Assembly (NCBI RefSeq): GCF_014205845.1
Contig: NZ_JACHCR010000001.1
Span: 1 to 64,000 of the forward strand
Reading direction: 5' to 3'
DNA from: Mucilaginibacter cryoferens
Lineage (GTDB): Bacteria; Bacteroidota; Bacteroidia; Sphingobacteriales; Sphingobacteriaceae
Length of the DNA: 64,000 bases
Shown: piece after piece, positions 27,721-37,296 of the stretch
Numbering within the stretch: the first letter of the stretch is position 1
Layout: each line of letters opens with the position of its first letter
Program-made: the position numbers and the translations under genes
Notes under the pieces: model-generated
Databases searched by the model: none
What the model was told of the DNA's origin: nothing
Seen by the model: only the letters and a program-made list of their open reading frames with translations

Positions 27721-29091
27721 ATGTATGCAATTGTTGATATTGAGACTACCGGGGGGCATGCCAGCGCTAATGGCATAACAGAAATTGCTATTTGCATACA
27801 CGATGGCAAAAAGGTAATTAAACGCTTTGAAACCCTGGTAAACCCACAAAGAGAAATCCCTATCTATATCAGCGCCTTAACGGGTATCACCAACGAGATG
27901 GTACAAAGCGCCCCTCCTTTTGAGGATGTGGCGGCAGATATCTACCACCTCATTCACGGTAAAATTTTTGTTGCGCACAATGTTAATTTCGATTACTCTT
28001 TTGTGCGCTACCACCTGGCAGCAGCAGGTTACGATCTGCAGTTAAATAAGCTGTGTACCGTACGCCTAAGCCGTAAAATACTACCCGGCCTTCCCTCGTA
28101 CAGCCTTGGCCGTTTATGCCGTGGTTTGGGGATAGATAACGAAAGCCGTCACCGTGCAGGCGGCGATGCCGAAGCCACCTCCGAATTGTTTACGTTATTG
28201 CTAAATAGCGATAAAGAAGGTCATATTAAACAGGCACTCAAGCAAAACTCTAAAGAACAGGTACTGCCGGCTAACCTGCCTAAAAAATATGTAGAGCAGT
28301 TGCCCCCATCACCGGGCGTATATTATTTTCATGATGATAAAGGGAAAGTGATTTACGTGGGTAAGGCAAAAAACCTTAAAAAGCGGGTAAGCAGCCATTT
28401 TACAGGTAATAACCCGGGCTTTCAAAGGCAGGAGTTTTTGAAAAACATTCACCAGGTAAGTCACCAGGTTTGCGGTACCGAGCTGATTGCCTTTGTACTG
28501 GAAGCCATTGAAATTAAACGTCTTTGGCCAAAATATAACCGATCATTAAAACGTTTCGATAACGCCTACTGCCTGTACGCTTTTGAAGACCAGCGCGGAT
28601 ATGTACGTTTAGCTGTAGATAAACGCCGCAAATTTAGCGATGTAATTTATACCTGCAACTCGCTGTTAGATGGCTATAACCTGCTTAACAAGCTGATAGA
28701 AACATTTGGCCTGTGCCCTAAACTTTGCTTTATCCAAACCAATACAGCCCCCTGCACCGGGGCCGCGGGCAGCCAATGTGCCTGCGAAGGTGTTGAATCT
28801 GTAGAAGACTATAATAAAAAAGTAAACGATGCCATCGATCAGCTAAAACTTGCCCTACCCACCTACGCCATCCGTGATGAAGGCCGCACCGGCGATGAGC
28901 ATAGCTGCATTTTAGTAGAGAAAGGGCAATTTTACGGCATGGGTTATATCTCCCATTATTTTGATGCCGACAATGTGCAGCAGCTAAAAAGCTACCTTAC
29001 GCCCTATCCGGGAAATGATTACATCAAAAATATTGTATCCAGCTATGCTACACGGTATCCGGATAGGATGGTGGTGTTTGCATCGGCGTAG
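27721..29091 (+). CDS. DEDDh exonuclease fused to a UvrC-like GIY-YIG nuclease
   Basis: A 456-residue two-nuclease protein. Residues 1-160 are a DnaQ-like 3'-5' exonuclease (VDIETTGG, HNVNFDYSF, HRAGGDAEAT). Residues 195-275 are a GIY-YIG domain (PSPGVYYFHDD, VIYVGKAKNLKKRV). The C-terminal part has a cysteine-rich stretch (LCPKLC... APCTG... CACEG) like that of UvrC/Cho proteins. Probably a DNA repair or processing enzyme; the incision substrate is unknown. The start is firm because the exonuclease fold begins directly at the ATG. Confidence 0.92.
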   Translation: MYAIVDIETTGGHASANGITEIAICIHDGKKVIKRFETLVNPQREIPIYISALTGITNEMVQSAPPFEDVAADIYHLIHGKIFVAHNVNFDYSFVRYHLAAAGYDLQLNKLCTVRLSRKILPGLPSYSLGRLCRGLGIDNESRHRAGGDAEATSELFTLLLNSDKEGHIKQALKQNSKEQVLPANLPKKYVEQLPPSPGVYYFHDDKGKVIYVGKAKNLKKRVSSHFTGNNPGFQRQEFLKNIHQVSHQVCGTELIAFVLEAIEIKRLWPKYNRSLKRFDNAYCLYAFEDQRGYVRLAVDKRRKFSDVIYTCNSLLDGYNLLNKLIETFGLCPKLCFIQTNTAPCTGAAGSQCACEGVESVEDYNKKVNDAIDQLKLALPTYAIRDEGRTGDEHSCILVEKGQFYGMGYISHYFDADNVQQLKSYLTPYPGNDYIKNIVSSYATRYPDRMVVFASA

Positions 29092-29140
29092 ATGTTAATT
29101 TGGTACTGTGAAACTTAAACTCGGAGCCTGCCTGATTTTG

Positions 29141-29216
29141 GCTTTCAGCTAAGTTAAGCCAAAGGCTTAAACCATATGTACCCACGAGTTACGCTACACG
29201 CTAACCTCGCGGGAGG
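29141..29216. repeat. Partial copy of the nested inverted-repeat element
   Basis: Shares GCTTTCAGCT (29141-29150) and the right arm ACCCACGAGTTACGCTAC...CTCGCGGGAG with 14401-14532, but the left arms are missing, so the nested hairpin cannot form. It lies in the 379-bp gap 29092-29470, which is otherwise mostly the element at 29251-29403. Confidence 0.75.
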
Positions 29217-29250
29217 CAAGGTATTCACGTCATTTTTATTGAAGAAAAAT

Positions 29251-29403
29251 GTCATTTCGAATCCTTGAAGGGTTGGAAATTGCGGGGTAAGGATGAGAAA
29301 TCTTATACGATTTACTAAGTTGACTATGCACGTTGCAGGCACAGCGTATAAGATTTCTCCTCACGCCAACACTCAATCCTCCCACAGGTTCGTTCGAAAT
29401 GAC
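29251..29403. repeat. 153-bp inverted-repeat element (GTCATTTCGAA ends)
   Basis: Terminal perfect 11-bp inverted repeats (29251-29261 with 29393-29403) enclose an inner perfect 15-bp pair GAGAAATCTTATACG (29295-29309 with 29345-29359). The ends resemble, but differ from, the GTCATTGCGAG family. No coding capacity. Confidence 0.8.
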
Positions 29404-29470
29404 AACGTTTTTTTGGGGATACGATTCTAAAAGATGTGTACACACGGTAACATGGTTGGGGATCGGCTCT

Positions 29471-31444
29471 CTACTTCAAAAATTTATCATACCACTCAAT
29501 ATACCGCTGCAACCTATCAACCTGGTAGCTTGGCACCGTTATACCATGAAACTGCCCCGGATACAGCACTAGTTGCGTAGGTACACCCTGCGATTTTAAT
29601 GCCTGGTACATTTGTTCGCCGCCAACCGTTGGCACATTAAAATCCTTCAGGCCAGACATGAACTGGGTAGGCGTTTTAATTTTATCGGCATGAAAGAACG
29701 GGTACGACAGCTTGATATATTTTTCCGGGTTTTTCCAGGGATAACCCAGTTCATTATCGTATTGAACAACCCACTGGTCGCTGCCATAAACACCCAATTG
29801 AAACGCGCTGCCGGCGCCGCTTGAAGCCGCCTTAAAACGTGGATCGGTAGCTATGGTATAATCTGTTAGTATTCCGCCATAACTCCAGCCGCCAATACCC
29901 AAATGATCACGGTCGGCTACACCTAATTTTACCAATTCGTCAACAGCACCTAAAAGATCCTGTACTTCTTTATTGCCCCAATCGGCATAAATGGCTTTGG
30001 TATAATCCAGCCCTCTGCCTGTACTGCCACGGTAGTTAACCGCAGCAACGGCATAACCTGCCGACGCCAATGTTTGGCGAATCATATCGAACTCAAACTC
30101 ATCCTGATCTGTTGGCCCGCCATGAATGTAAAGTATAAATGGCAATTTTTTATTAGTTGTATCCGGCGTATACAATATGCCAGATACCAATGTACCATCA
30201 CTACTAAACGACTGGAATCCTTTTACATGCGCCAATTTAACCGTATTGAGCCATTTATCCTGATGAAAGGTTAAGCGCCTGATTTTGCCGTTTTCGATAG
30301 CTACCAACTCATGGGGCATATAGGGCGTGGTCATTTTGGCTACCCATACACCCAGGGAGTGACCGATCAAGCTTTCAAAACTGCATTCGGCCCCTTTGTA
30401 AACAGTGGTTGATTTACGCAGCAACAGGTTATATTGTGCCACATACCGAATGCGATCACTACTTACCAGGTAAACAATACTTTTGCTGTCGCGGCTCCAT
30501 GCGTGGTTACTCGCCGGGCGGTCGAGCGCTTCGGTAAGCACACGGCTATTTTTGCCATCGGCATCCATTATACACAGCACATCGTGCTGGTAAATGTAAT
30601 AGTTGGCATCACTGGTAGAACGCAGGTAAGCAATATGCTTACCATCGGGGCTCCACAATGGCGCAATATCGTGCCCGGTATAAGTAGTAAGTTGTTTTAT
30701 CTCCCCATCATGCTTCGCCTCAACAGTAAAAATATCCAGGTTCTCGTTCCTGTCGGGGTCATTGGTATGATTACTTACATAAGCAATGGTTTTACCATCC
30801 GGGCTCCAAACAGGCGAATCATCGTCTCTATCTCCAGCTGTAAGGGTATCCAGTTTTTTTGTGTCGATATCATAAAGGTATAAGTGCGAATGCCGGTGTT
30901 GCAGATAGCCCTCAATATCTTGCTTAAAATGGTAACGGTCTATTTTTATCGGCGGTACGGTTTTAGGTTCCTTACCATCATTTTCGGGGTCTTTAATTAG
31001 TAACACCAGTTTTTTATTATCCGGCGACCATACATAATCTTCCAAATCGCCTTTTTTAAGATCCGTTAACTGATGCCCCTCGCCTCCCCTCCGATCCATC
31101 AGCCAAACCTGGCCACCATTTTTGGAGTCGCGCTCAGATATATAGGATAAAAATTTACCATCCGGTGTCCATTTAGGCGACGAAGCCGGCTCGGCACCAT
31201 AGGTAAGCTGAATAGACTGCTTGCCATCAAAACTTTGCATCCAAAGATGCGACACCCGGCTATCCTTAACCGTATCTACCTCCGATAAACTATAAGCCAA
31301 CCACTTACCATCTGGCGATAATTGAGGATCTGATAGCGTGGGAATGATATTTACGTCGGTTGGTTTTAAAGGGCGTTTGGCAGTTTGTGCCGAAGCACCG
31401 GCAAAAGCAAAAGCGATAATGAGGAGCAATATATTTTTATTCAT
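29471..31444 (-). CDS. S9-family serine peptidase (exported), downstream copy
   Basis: A 657-residue exported prolyl-oligopeptidase-type enzyme. Signal peptide 1-19 (ends GASAQ). Residues 30-400 contain WD40-like TolB-type strands (repeated WSPDGK). The C-terminal alpha/beta hydrolase has nucleophile Ser521 in GGWSYGG, acid in GLKDFN and His in QFHGI. Predicted to cleave peptides in the periplasm. It follows a full-length paralogue by 45 bases in the same direction; the pair looks like a tandem duplication in one operon. Confidence 0.93.
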   Translation of the reverse strand: MNKNILLLIIAFAFAGASAQTAKRPLKPTDVNIIPTLSDPQLSPDGKWLAYSLSEVDTVKDSRVSHLWMQSFDGKQSIQLTYGAEPASSPKWTPDGKFLSYISERDSKNGGQVWLMDRRGGEGHQLTDLKKGDLEDYVWSPDNKKLVLLIKDPENDGKEPKTVPPIKIDRYHFKQDIEGYLQHRHSHLYLYDIDTKKLDTLTAGDRDDDSPVWSPDGKTIAYVSNHTNDPDRNENLDIFTVEAKHDGEIKQLTTYTGHDIAPLWSPDGKHIAYLRSTSDANYYIYQHDVLCIMDADGKNSRVLTEALDRPASNHAWSRDSKSIVYLVSSDRIRYVAQYNLLLRKSTTVYKGAECSFESLIGHSLGVWVAKMTTPYMPHELVAIENGKIRRLTFHQDKWLNTVKLAHVKGFQSFSSDGTLVSGILYTPDTTNKKLPFILYIHGGPTDQDEFEFDMIRQTLASAGYAVAAVNYRGSTGRGLDYTKAIYADWGNKEVQDLLGAVDELVKLGVADRDHLGIGGWSYGGILTDYTIATDPRFKAASSGAGSAFQLGVYGSDQWVVQYDNELGYPWKNPEKYIKLSYPFFHADKIKTPTQFMSGLKDFNVPTVGGEQMYQALKSQGVPTQLVLYPGQFHGITVPSYQVDRLQRYIEWYDKFLK

Positions 31445-31489
31445 AGGATGATAGTCTTAATTTAAACCCTCGCGCAGAGGTATACATTA

Positions 31490-33463
31490 TTACTTTTTCA
31501 AATACTTATTATACCATTCTATATAGCGCTGCAACCTATCTAGCTGATAGCTTGGTTTAGTGATACCATGAAATGAGTTAGGATAAAGTATTAATTCGGT
31601 AGGTATGCCCTGCGAGCGTAAAGCCTGGTACATTTGTTCGCTCCCTATGGTTGGCACGTTAAAATCCTTCAATCCAGACATGTATAATACCGGTGTTTTT
31701 ATTTTATCGGCATGGAAGAACGGGTAAGATAAGGCGATCCATTTATCGGCGCTTTTCCATGGAGTACCTATTTCGTTTTCATATTGCAGTACATACCCAT
31801 CGCTGCCATACATCGATAATTGTAAGGCGCTACCCGCGCCACTCGCCGCGGCTTTAAAGCGGGTATCGGTTGCTATAGTATAATCGGTAAGAATACCGCC
31901 GTAACTCCATCCACCGATGCCCAAATGGTCGGGATCGGCAATGCCCAGTTTTTCCAGTTTATCAACAGCGCCCAGCAGGTCTTTAACTTCCTTATTACCC
32001 CAATCGGCATAAATGGCTTTACAATAATCGAGCCCGCGGCCACTACTGCCCCGGTAGTTTACGGCTGCTACTGCGTAACCGGCACTGGCCAACGTTTGCC
32101 TTACGGCATCAAAAGTAAATTCGTCCTGCCCAACCGGGCCGCCGTGGATAAACAATATCAATGGTAGCTTTTTGGCATTACTATCAGGCGTTAATATAAT
32201 GCCAGATACCTCGGTACCATCAATGCTGGTTGATTGAAAACCCTCTACATGGGCCAGCTTAACCGTATTTAACCAGGCTTGCTGATGGAATGTAAGGCGG
32301 CGCAGTTTGGTTCCCTCCAACGCAAAAAGTTCGGCAGGTGTATAGGGATCGCTTTTTTGTACTACCCAGTTGCCGCTTGTGTTGGTTGCTATATCAGTTA
32401 TCCCGTATTCGCCTTTACTTATTGTACTTATTTTGCCGTTGTTTATATTTACACTGGCTACGTAACGTTCGCGGTCGTCGGCCACTAAAAACGAAATATT
32501 TTTGCTATCCTTTGCCCAAACCTGGTCGCCAACCGGCCTATCTAGCTGTTGGGTCAACAACTTTTTATTGGAGCCAACCACATCCATGATACACAATATC
32601 CGCTGATCGTACATCATATAATCGGCATCGCTTGTAGAGCGCAGGTAGGCAATATACTTACCATCGGGGCTCCATTGCGGGTTGCTGTCGGCACCTTTCC
32701 AGCTGGTTATCTGTAGCATGCTGGCATTGGGCCGCGCATCAATGGTAAAAATATCGGTATTGCTGTTTTTATCGGGATCGTAGCTGCGGTTACTTACAAA
32801 TGCAATGGTTTTACTATCTGGCGACCATACCGGCGAACTTTCGTCTTTATCGCCTACGGTAAGCGTATCCAGCTTTTTTGCTTCCAGGTCAAACAGGTAC
32901 AAGTGTTGGTGTAAATGCTGTAAATAACCTTCCACATCTTGTTTAAAACGATACCGGTCTATTACTATCGGTTTGGGCGTTTTAGGCTCTTCTTTACCCT
33001 TGTTCTCCGGGTCGCCGATAACCATCACCAGCTTTTTGCCATCCGGCGACCACGCGTAGTCGCCCAGGTCGCCTTTAAAATTGGTTAATTTAACACCCTC
33101 GCCGCCGCGGCGGTCTATGAGCCAGATCTGTGCGCCGTTCTTCGAATCGCGCGATGAGATAAAAGACAGGTATTTGCCATCCGGCGACCATCGTGGCGAT
33201 GAAGCCGCTTCGTCGCCATGCGTAAGTTCGATAGATTCCTTACCATCCCAGCTCTGCATCCACAGGTGCGATACCCGTTTATCTTTTGCGGTATCAACTT
33301 CGGCCACGCTATAAGCCACCCACTTACCATCGGGCGAAAGCTGCGGATCGCTTAAGGTTGGTATGCGGTTTATATCACTGGGTTTTAGCAGCTTTTTTTC
33401 TTGCTGGGCAAGGGCGCAAACAGAAACAGTTATTGCAAAAAGGGAAAGAAGAGTTCTTTTCAT
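31490..33463 (-). CDS. S9-family serine peptidase (exported), upstream copy
   Basis: Same length (657 residues) and domain order as the downstream copy: signal peptide ending CALAQ, TolB-like propeller repeats, hydrolase with Ser520 in GGWSYGG, GLKDFN and SFHGI. The two proteins are clearly homologous across their whole length. Most differences lie in the propeller, which controls substrate access, so specificities may have diverged. A 7-bp inverted repeat (AACTTAC/GTAAGTT) lies just upstream of the start. Confidence 0.93.
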   Translation of the reverse strand: MKRTLLSLFAITVSVCALAQQEKKLLKPSDINRIPTLSDPQLSPDGKWVAYSVAEVDTAKDKRVSHLWMQSWDGKESIELTHGDEAASSPRWSPDGKYLSFISSRDSKNGAQIWLIDRRGGEGVKLTNFKGDLGDYAWSPDGKKLVMVIGDPENKGKEEPKTPKPIVIDRYRFKQDVEGYLQHLHQHLYLFDLEAKKLDTLTVGDKDESSPVWSPDSKTIAFVSNRSYDPDKNSNTDIFTIDARPNASMLQITSWKGADSNPQWSPDGKYIAYLRSTSDADYMMYDQRILCIMDVVGSNKKLLTQQLDRPVGDQVWAKDSKNISFLVADDRERYVASVNINNGKISTISKGEYGITDIATNTSGNWVVQKSDPYTPAELFALEGTKLRRLTFHQQAWLNTVKLAHVEGFQSTSIDGTEVSGIILTPDSNAKKLPLILFIHGGPVGQDEFTFDAVRQTLASAGYAVAAVNYRGSSGRGLDYCKAIYADWGNKEVKDLLGAVDKLEKLGIADPDHLGIGGWSYGGILTDYTIATDTRFKAAASGAGSALQLSMYGSDGYVLQYENEIGTPWKSADKWIALSYPFFHADKIKTPVLYMSGLKDFNVPTIGSEQMYQALRSQGIPTELILYPNSFHGITKPSYQLDRLQRYIEWYNKYLKK

Positions 33464-33657
33464 AGCGTCAACTTACGAGGTTGTAAGTTATGAAAATTTG
33501 GAGGATGTTTTTTGCTATAAACACCAAGTTGACCTAAACCGGGATCGAGCAGATCAAAGATTATCAGATTTTACTTTGTGTAAACAAACTAATAGCCTGT
33601 AAAGAAAATCCCAAAATCCGCGAAATCTACCTAATCCCGGTTCAAACAACTTAGTAG

Positions 33658-34491
33658 CTATATTATCCCCGCCTTTTCCAGCTCTGCCTGCATTTGCTGC
33701 TGCATACTTAGGGCTTCGGCACGGGCGGCTTCGGCAAAGTTTTCGTCGTTGCCGGCGTATATAATAGAGCGGGACGCGTTTACTATCAGTCCGCAATCTT
33801 TGGTGATGCCATATTTACAAACTTCTTCCAAACTACCGCCTTGCGCCCCTACTCCCGGAACAAGCAAAAAGTTATCGGGCGCGTATTTGCGAATGTTGGT
33901 AAACTCGGTACTTTTGGTAGCCCCTACCACATACATTATTCTATCGGCACCAGCCCAGGTATTGGCTTTTTGGATAACGGTTTCGTACAGGTAACCATCA
34001 CCGGTTTGCAGGTACTGAAAATCTTTACTGCCTACCGATGAGGTAAGCGCCAAAATAATTATCCATTTGCCATCGTATTTAAGATATGGGGTAACGCTAT
34101 CATTACCCATATAAGGTGTAATGGTAATAGCATCAAAGCTCATGCCCGATGAATCCTCATCAAAAAATGCTTTGGCGTACTTATCAGATGTGTTGCCAAT
34201 GTCGCCCCTTTTTGCATCTATTATATTTAAGGTATCGGTTGGTAAATATTTCCAGGTATCGATAAGGCTTTGCAGGCCTTTTATGCCACGTGCCTCATAA
34301 AAAGCGGCGTTGGGCTTGTAAGATATGCACAGGTCTTTTGTGGCATCTATAATACGTTTGTTAAACTCCAGTATTGGATCTGGATATTCTTTTAAAAACG
34401 CTGGAATTTTGTCAATATCAGTATCAAGGCCTACACATAAAAAGGATTTTTTTTGCTTGATCTGATCTATTAGCTGCTCGCGGGATATCAT
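33658..34491 (-). CDS. pyrF: Orotidine 5'-phosphate decarboxylase (type 2)
   Basis: Decarboxylates OMP to UMP, the last step of de novo UMP synthesis. At 277 residues it is the longer type 2 form found in Bacteroidota and actinobacteria. The catalytic segment IIDAKRGDIGNTSDKYA has the Lys/Asp residues, and VPGVGAQGGSLEEV binds phosphate. Start at ATG 34491; divergent from rho. Confidence 0.96.
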   Translation of the reverse strand: MISREQLIDQIKQKKSFLCVGLDTDIDKIPAFLKEYPDPILEFNKRIIDATKDLCISYKPNAAFYEARGIKGLQSLIDTWKYLPTDTLNIIDAKRGDIGNTSDKYAKAFFDEDSSGMSFDAITITPYMGNDSVTPYLKYDGKWIIILALTSSVGSKDFQYLQTGDGYLYETVIQKANTWAGADRIMYVVGATKSTEFTNIRKYAPDNFLLVPGVGAQGGSLEEVCKYGITKDCGLIVNASRSIIYAGNDENFAEAARAEALSMQQQMQAELEKAGII

Positions 34492-34846
34492 GGGCGGGTG
34501 TTAAAAAATATTCTGATTGTCAAAAAAACTAAAAATTTAGCTTAAACATTGTAATACGCCAGATATTTATTTAATTAATTTGAAATTTAGAAATATTTGT
34601 TTACAATTGCATCGTTTTCCATTGAATTTTTCTTGCACTAAAGAAACAATTTAAAACCCCACGATATTTATTAATCAATGCTTTGAGTGGGTTTGGATGT
34701 TTATTTAATCAATGTTTCAAGATCAATTTCTTACCATAATGCCCCGTGTGTAAAAACATAAAAGCCAAAAAAGGCATGCGGAAGCTTATGACCGTTTGAA
34801 AACTATTTTACGATATTAAAAATCCCTTTGAACTATAATTCATATC
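34492..34846. promoter_or_regulatory. Long divergent leader between pyrF and rho
   Basis: A 355-bp gap with no gene. It contains an imperfect hairpin (ACCCCAC near 34656 with GTGGGTTT near 34687) and a direct repeat of TTTATTnAATCAATGnTT (near 34667 and 34700). A long leader before rho is consistent with attenuation of rho by its own product, as known in other bacteria. That is inference; no promoter was pinpointed. Confidence 0.35.
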
Positions 34847-36484
34847 ATGTCTGATAAAATCGAATTGAACGACAAACTCGTTTCTGAGTTGCGCGATATT
34901 GCAAAAAATTTAGGTATTGCTGAGGCCGACGAACTACGTAAAGCTCAGCTAATTGCCCGTATTGTTGAACAACAGCAATTGATTGAGGCCGCAAGGGCAC
35001 AACAAAACATTGTTGAACAAAATTATGCACCAATTACAGCCGAGCCTGTAGCCGAAGATGCGGGTGAAAAAACACGCAAACGTACACGTGTTTTAAAACC
35101 CAAAAATCAACCGCGCGTTGAAGTTCCTTTAGATGATACCAACCTGTTTGATCAGGAAGAAGAAGATCAGCAAAACAACGAGAACGCCCAAAACGATATA
35201 ACCGCAGAAGTACCTGCAGCAGTTGAAGCTACCGATAACCAACCCGGTGAAACTGCACCAAAAACAGAAGCACCGTCAACTGAGGTTCGCCCGCAGAAAT
35301 TTGACAGACGCCAGAACGGAGCAAATCCTAATCAGCAAAAAGCACAGGAGCCGGCTATCAACCTTGATTTTGATAATGTTATTGTAAACGAAGGTGTATT
35401 AGAAATTATGCCCGATGGTTACGGTTTCCTGAGATCATCAGACTATAATTACCTTACATCTCCGGATGATATTTACGTATCACAATCGCAAATAAAACTT
35501 TTTGGTTTAAAAACAGGTGATACTGTTCGCGGTAGCATCCGTCCGCCAAAAGAGGGCGAAAAATATTTTCCTTTGGTACGTGTAGAGGCTATCAACGGCC
35601 GTATCCCTGCCGAAGTACGTGACCGTGTTCCTTTCGATCACTTAACACCACTTTTCCCTTCAGAAAAACTGAACTTGTTCACAGATGCAGGTAACTATTC
35701 TACCCGTATCATGGATCTGTTCTCTCCTATTGGTAAAGGTCAGCGTGGTTTAATTGTGGCACAGCCTAAAACAGGTAAAACCATGTTATTAAAGGATGTG
35801 GCCAACGCCATTGCCCGTAACCACCCCGAAGTATACCTCATTATATTATTGATTGATGAACGCCCCGAAGAGGTTACCGATATGGCCCGCAGCGTACGCG
35901 CCGAAGTGGTGTCATCAACATTTGATGAACCTGCAGAGCGTCACGTAAAAATTGCCAACATTGTTTTAGAAAAAGCAAAACGTATGGTAGAGTGCGGTCA
36001 TGATGTGGTTATCCTTTTAGATTCTATTACCCGTTTGGCCCGTGCCTACAATACGGTTGCACCTGCATCAGGTAAAATATTATCGGGTGGTGTTGATGCC
36101 AACGCGTTACACAAACCAAAACGCTTTTTTGGAGCAGCCCGTAACATTGAAGATGGTGGTTCATTAACCATTATTGCTACAGCCTTAACTGAAACCGGTT
36201 CTAAAATGGACGAGGTTATTTTTGAAGAGTTTAAAGGTACTGGTAACATGGAGTTACAGCTGGATCGTAAATTATCTAACAAACGTATCTTCCCGGCTAT
36301 TGATATCACTGCTTCAAGTACCCGCCGCGACGATCTGTTGCTCGACCGTGAAACCTTGCAGCGCATCTGGATACTACGTAACCACCTGGCCGACATGAAC
36401 TCACAGGAATCGATGGAATTTTTACAGACTCAGATAAGAGGTACAAAAACCAACGAGGAATTTCTGATTTCAATGAATTCGTAA
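34847..36484 (+). CDS. rho: Transcription termination factor Rho
   Basis: Hexameric RNA helicase that ends transcription. At 545 residues it is well over 100 residues longer than E. coli Rho. The helical N-terminal domain ([14 protein letters not shown]..., about 8-45) is separated from the RNA-binding cold-shock-like domain ([14 protein letters not shown], from about 184) by a low-complexity acidic, Gln/Asn/Pro-rich insertion (about 60-175). The ATPase has [11 protein letters not shown] (P-loop), [13 protein letters not shown] and [12 protein letters not shown]. Such insertions are common in Bacteroidota Rho. Confidence 0.97.
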   Translation: MSDKIELNDKLVSELRDIAKNLGIAEADELRKAQLIARIVEQQQLIEAARAQQNIVEQNYAPITAEPVAEDAGEKTRKRTRVLKPKNQPRVEVPLDDTNLFDQEEEDQQNNENAQNDITAEVPAAVEATDNQPGETAPKTEAPSTEVRPQKFDRRQNGANPNQQKAQEPAINLDFDNVIVNEGVLEIMPDGYGFLRSSDYNYLTSPDDIYVSQSQIKLFGLKTGDTVRGSIRPPKEGEKYFPLVRVEAINGRIPAEVRDRVPFDHLTPLFPSEKLNLFTDAGNYSTRIMDLFSPIGKGQRGLIVAQPKTGKTMLLKDVANAIARNHPEVYLIILLIDERPEEVTDMARSVRAEVVSSTFDEPAERHVKIANIVLEKAKRMVECGHDVVILLDSITRLARAYNTVAPASGKILSGGVDANALHKPKRFFGAARNIEDGGSLTIIATALTETGSKMDEVIFEEFKGTGNMELQLDRKLSNKRIFPAIDITASSTRRDDLLLDRETLQRIWILRNHLADMNSQESMEFLQTQIRGTKTNEEFLISMNS

Positions 36485-36494
36485 TATTTTAGCG

Positions 36495-36540
36495 ATAATG
36501 AAGTTATATTTAATGTAAATATTATTTGTAACTTCATTAT
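36495..36540 (+). terminator. Hairpin between rho and pssA
   Basis: A 12-bp perfect stem (36495-36506 with 36529-36540) with a 22-base loop starting 10 bases after the rho stop. The T tract is weak, so it may be a partial terminator or processing site. Confidence 0.45.
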
Positions 36541-36573
36541 TACTTAATAAAATCCTGATAACTTCGTAACCCA

Positions 36574-37296
36574 ATGAAGAGACGAGTTAGAAAACATCTT
36601 CCCAATACTATAACCTGCGCCAACCTGTTTAGCGGCTGTATAGGGATAGTGTTTGCCTTTCAGGGTAATTTACTAATTGCATCCTATGCAATTTTCTTAG
36701 CAGCAATTTTCGACTTTTTTGATGGCTTTGCCTCCCGTGTACTTAACTCCTATTCGTTTATAGGGAAAGACCTTGATTCGCTGGCAGATATGGTGAGCTT
36801 TGGCTTTTTGCCATCGGCCATATTGTATGAATTGTTTTTAAAAGCCCCACAAATAATCCACATTGGCGAATATTTGAGTTACCTGGCTTTTTCAATAACC
36901 GTGTTTTCGGCATTGCGTTTAGCCAAGTTTAACAATGATACCCGTCAGTCGGATAGCTTTATAGGTTTGCCAACACCGGCCAATGCTATATTTATAGCGT
37001 CGTTGCCTTTAATTATTGAGCAGTACGAAGTTTTGGCCCGGTACATTTTAAATCCTTACACACTAACAGTGTTAATTATTATTATGTGTACCCTGCTGGT
37101 ATCCGAATTACCATTAATGTCGCTCAAATTTAAGAACCGCGACTTTAATAAAAACATTTTCCGTTATTTACTGCTCATGTTTTCGGCAATACTGATTCTA
37201 TTTTTTAAATTTGTGGCAGTTCCGGTGGTTATATTTATGTACATCACCTTATCTTTAATTCAAACAAAAATCACAAATGACAAAGTTCCAGGCTGA
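36574..37296 (+). CDS. pssA: CDP-diacylglycerol--serine O-phosphatidyltransferase
   Basis: Makes phosphatidylserine, the precursor of phosphatidylethanolamine, in the inner membrane. A 240-residue CDP-alcohol phosphotransferase with several transmembrane helices. Catalytic motif near residues 48-75: DFFDGFASR...FIGKDLDSLADMVSFG (the usual alanine before the arginine is serine). Its last 20 bases overlap purS in another frame, an odd pairing of lipid and purine genes that implies translational coupling. Confidence 0.94.
   Translation: MKRRVRKHLPNTITCANLFSGCIGIVFAFQGNLLIASYAIFLAAIFDFFDGFASRVLNSYSFIGKDLDSLADMVSFGFLPSAILYELFLKAPQIIHIGEYLSYLAFSITVFSALRLAKFNNDTRQSDSFIGLPTPANAIFIASLPLIIEQYEVLARYILNPYTLTVLIIIMCTLLVSELPLMSLKFKNRDFNKNIFRYLLLMFSAILILFFKFVAVPVVIFMYITLSLIQTKITNDKVPG

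Noticed and set aside
29236..29445. tRNA-like TTCGAATCC segment near 29255
   Set aside because: Only the T-arm-like word is present, as part of an inverted repeat; no cloverleaf can be drawn. No tRNA gene was found anywhere in the window.
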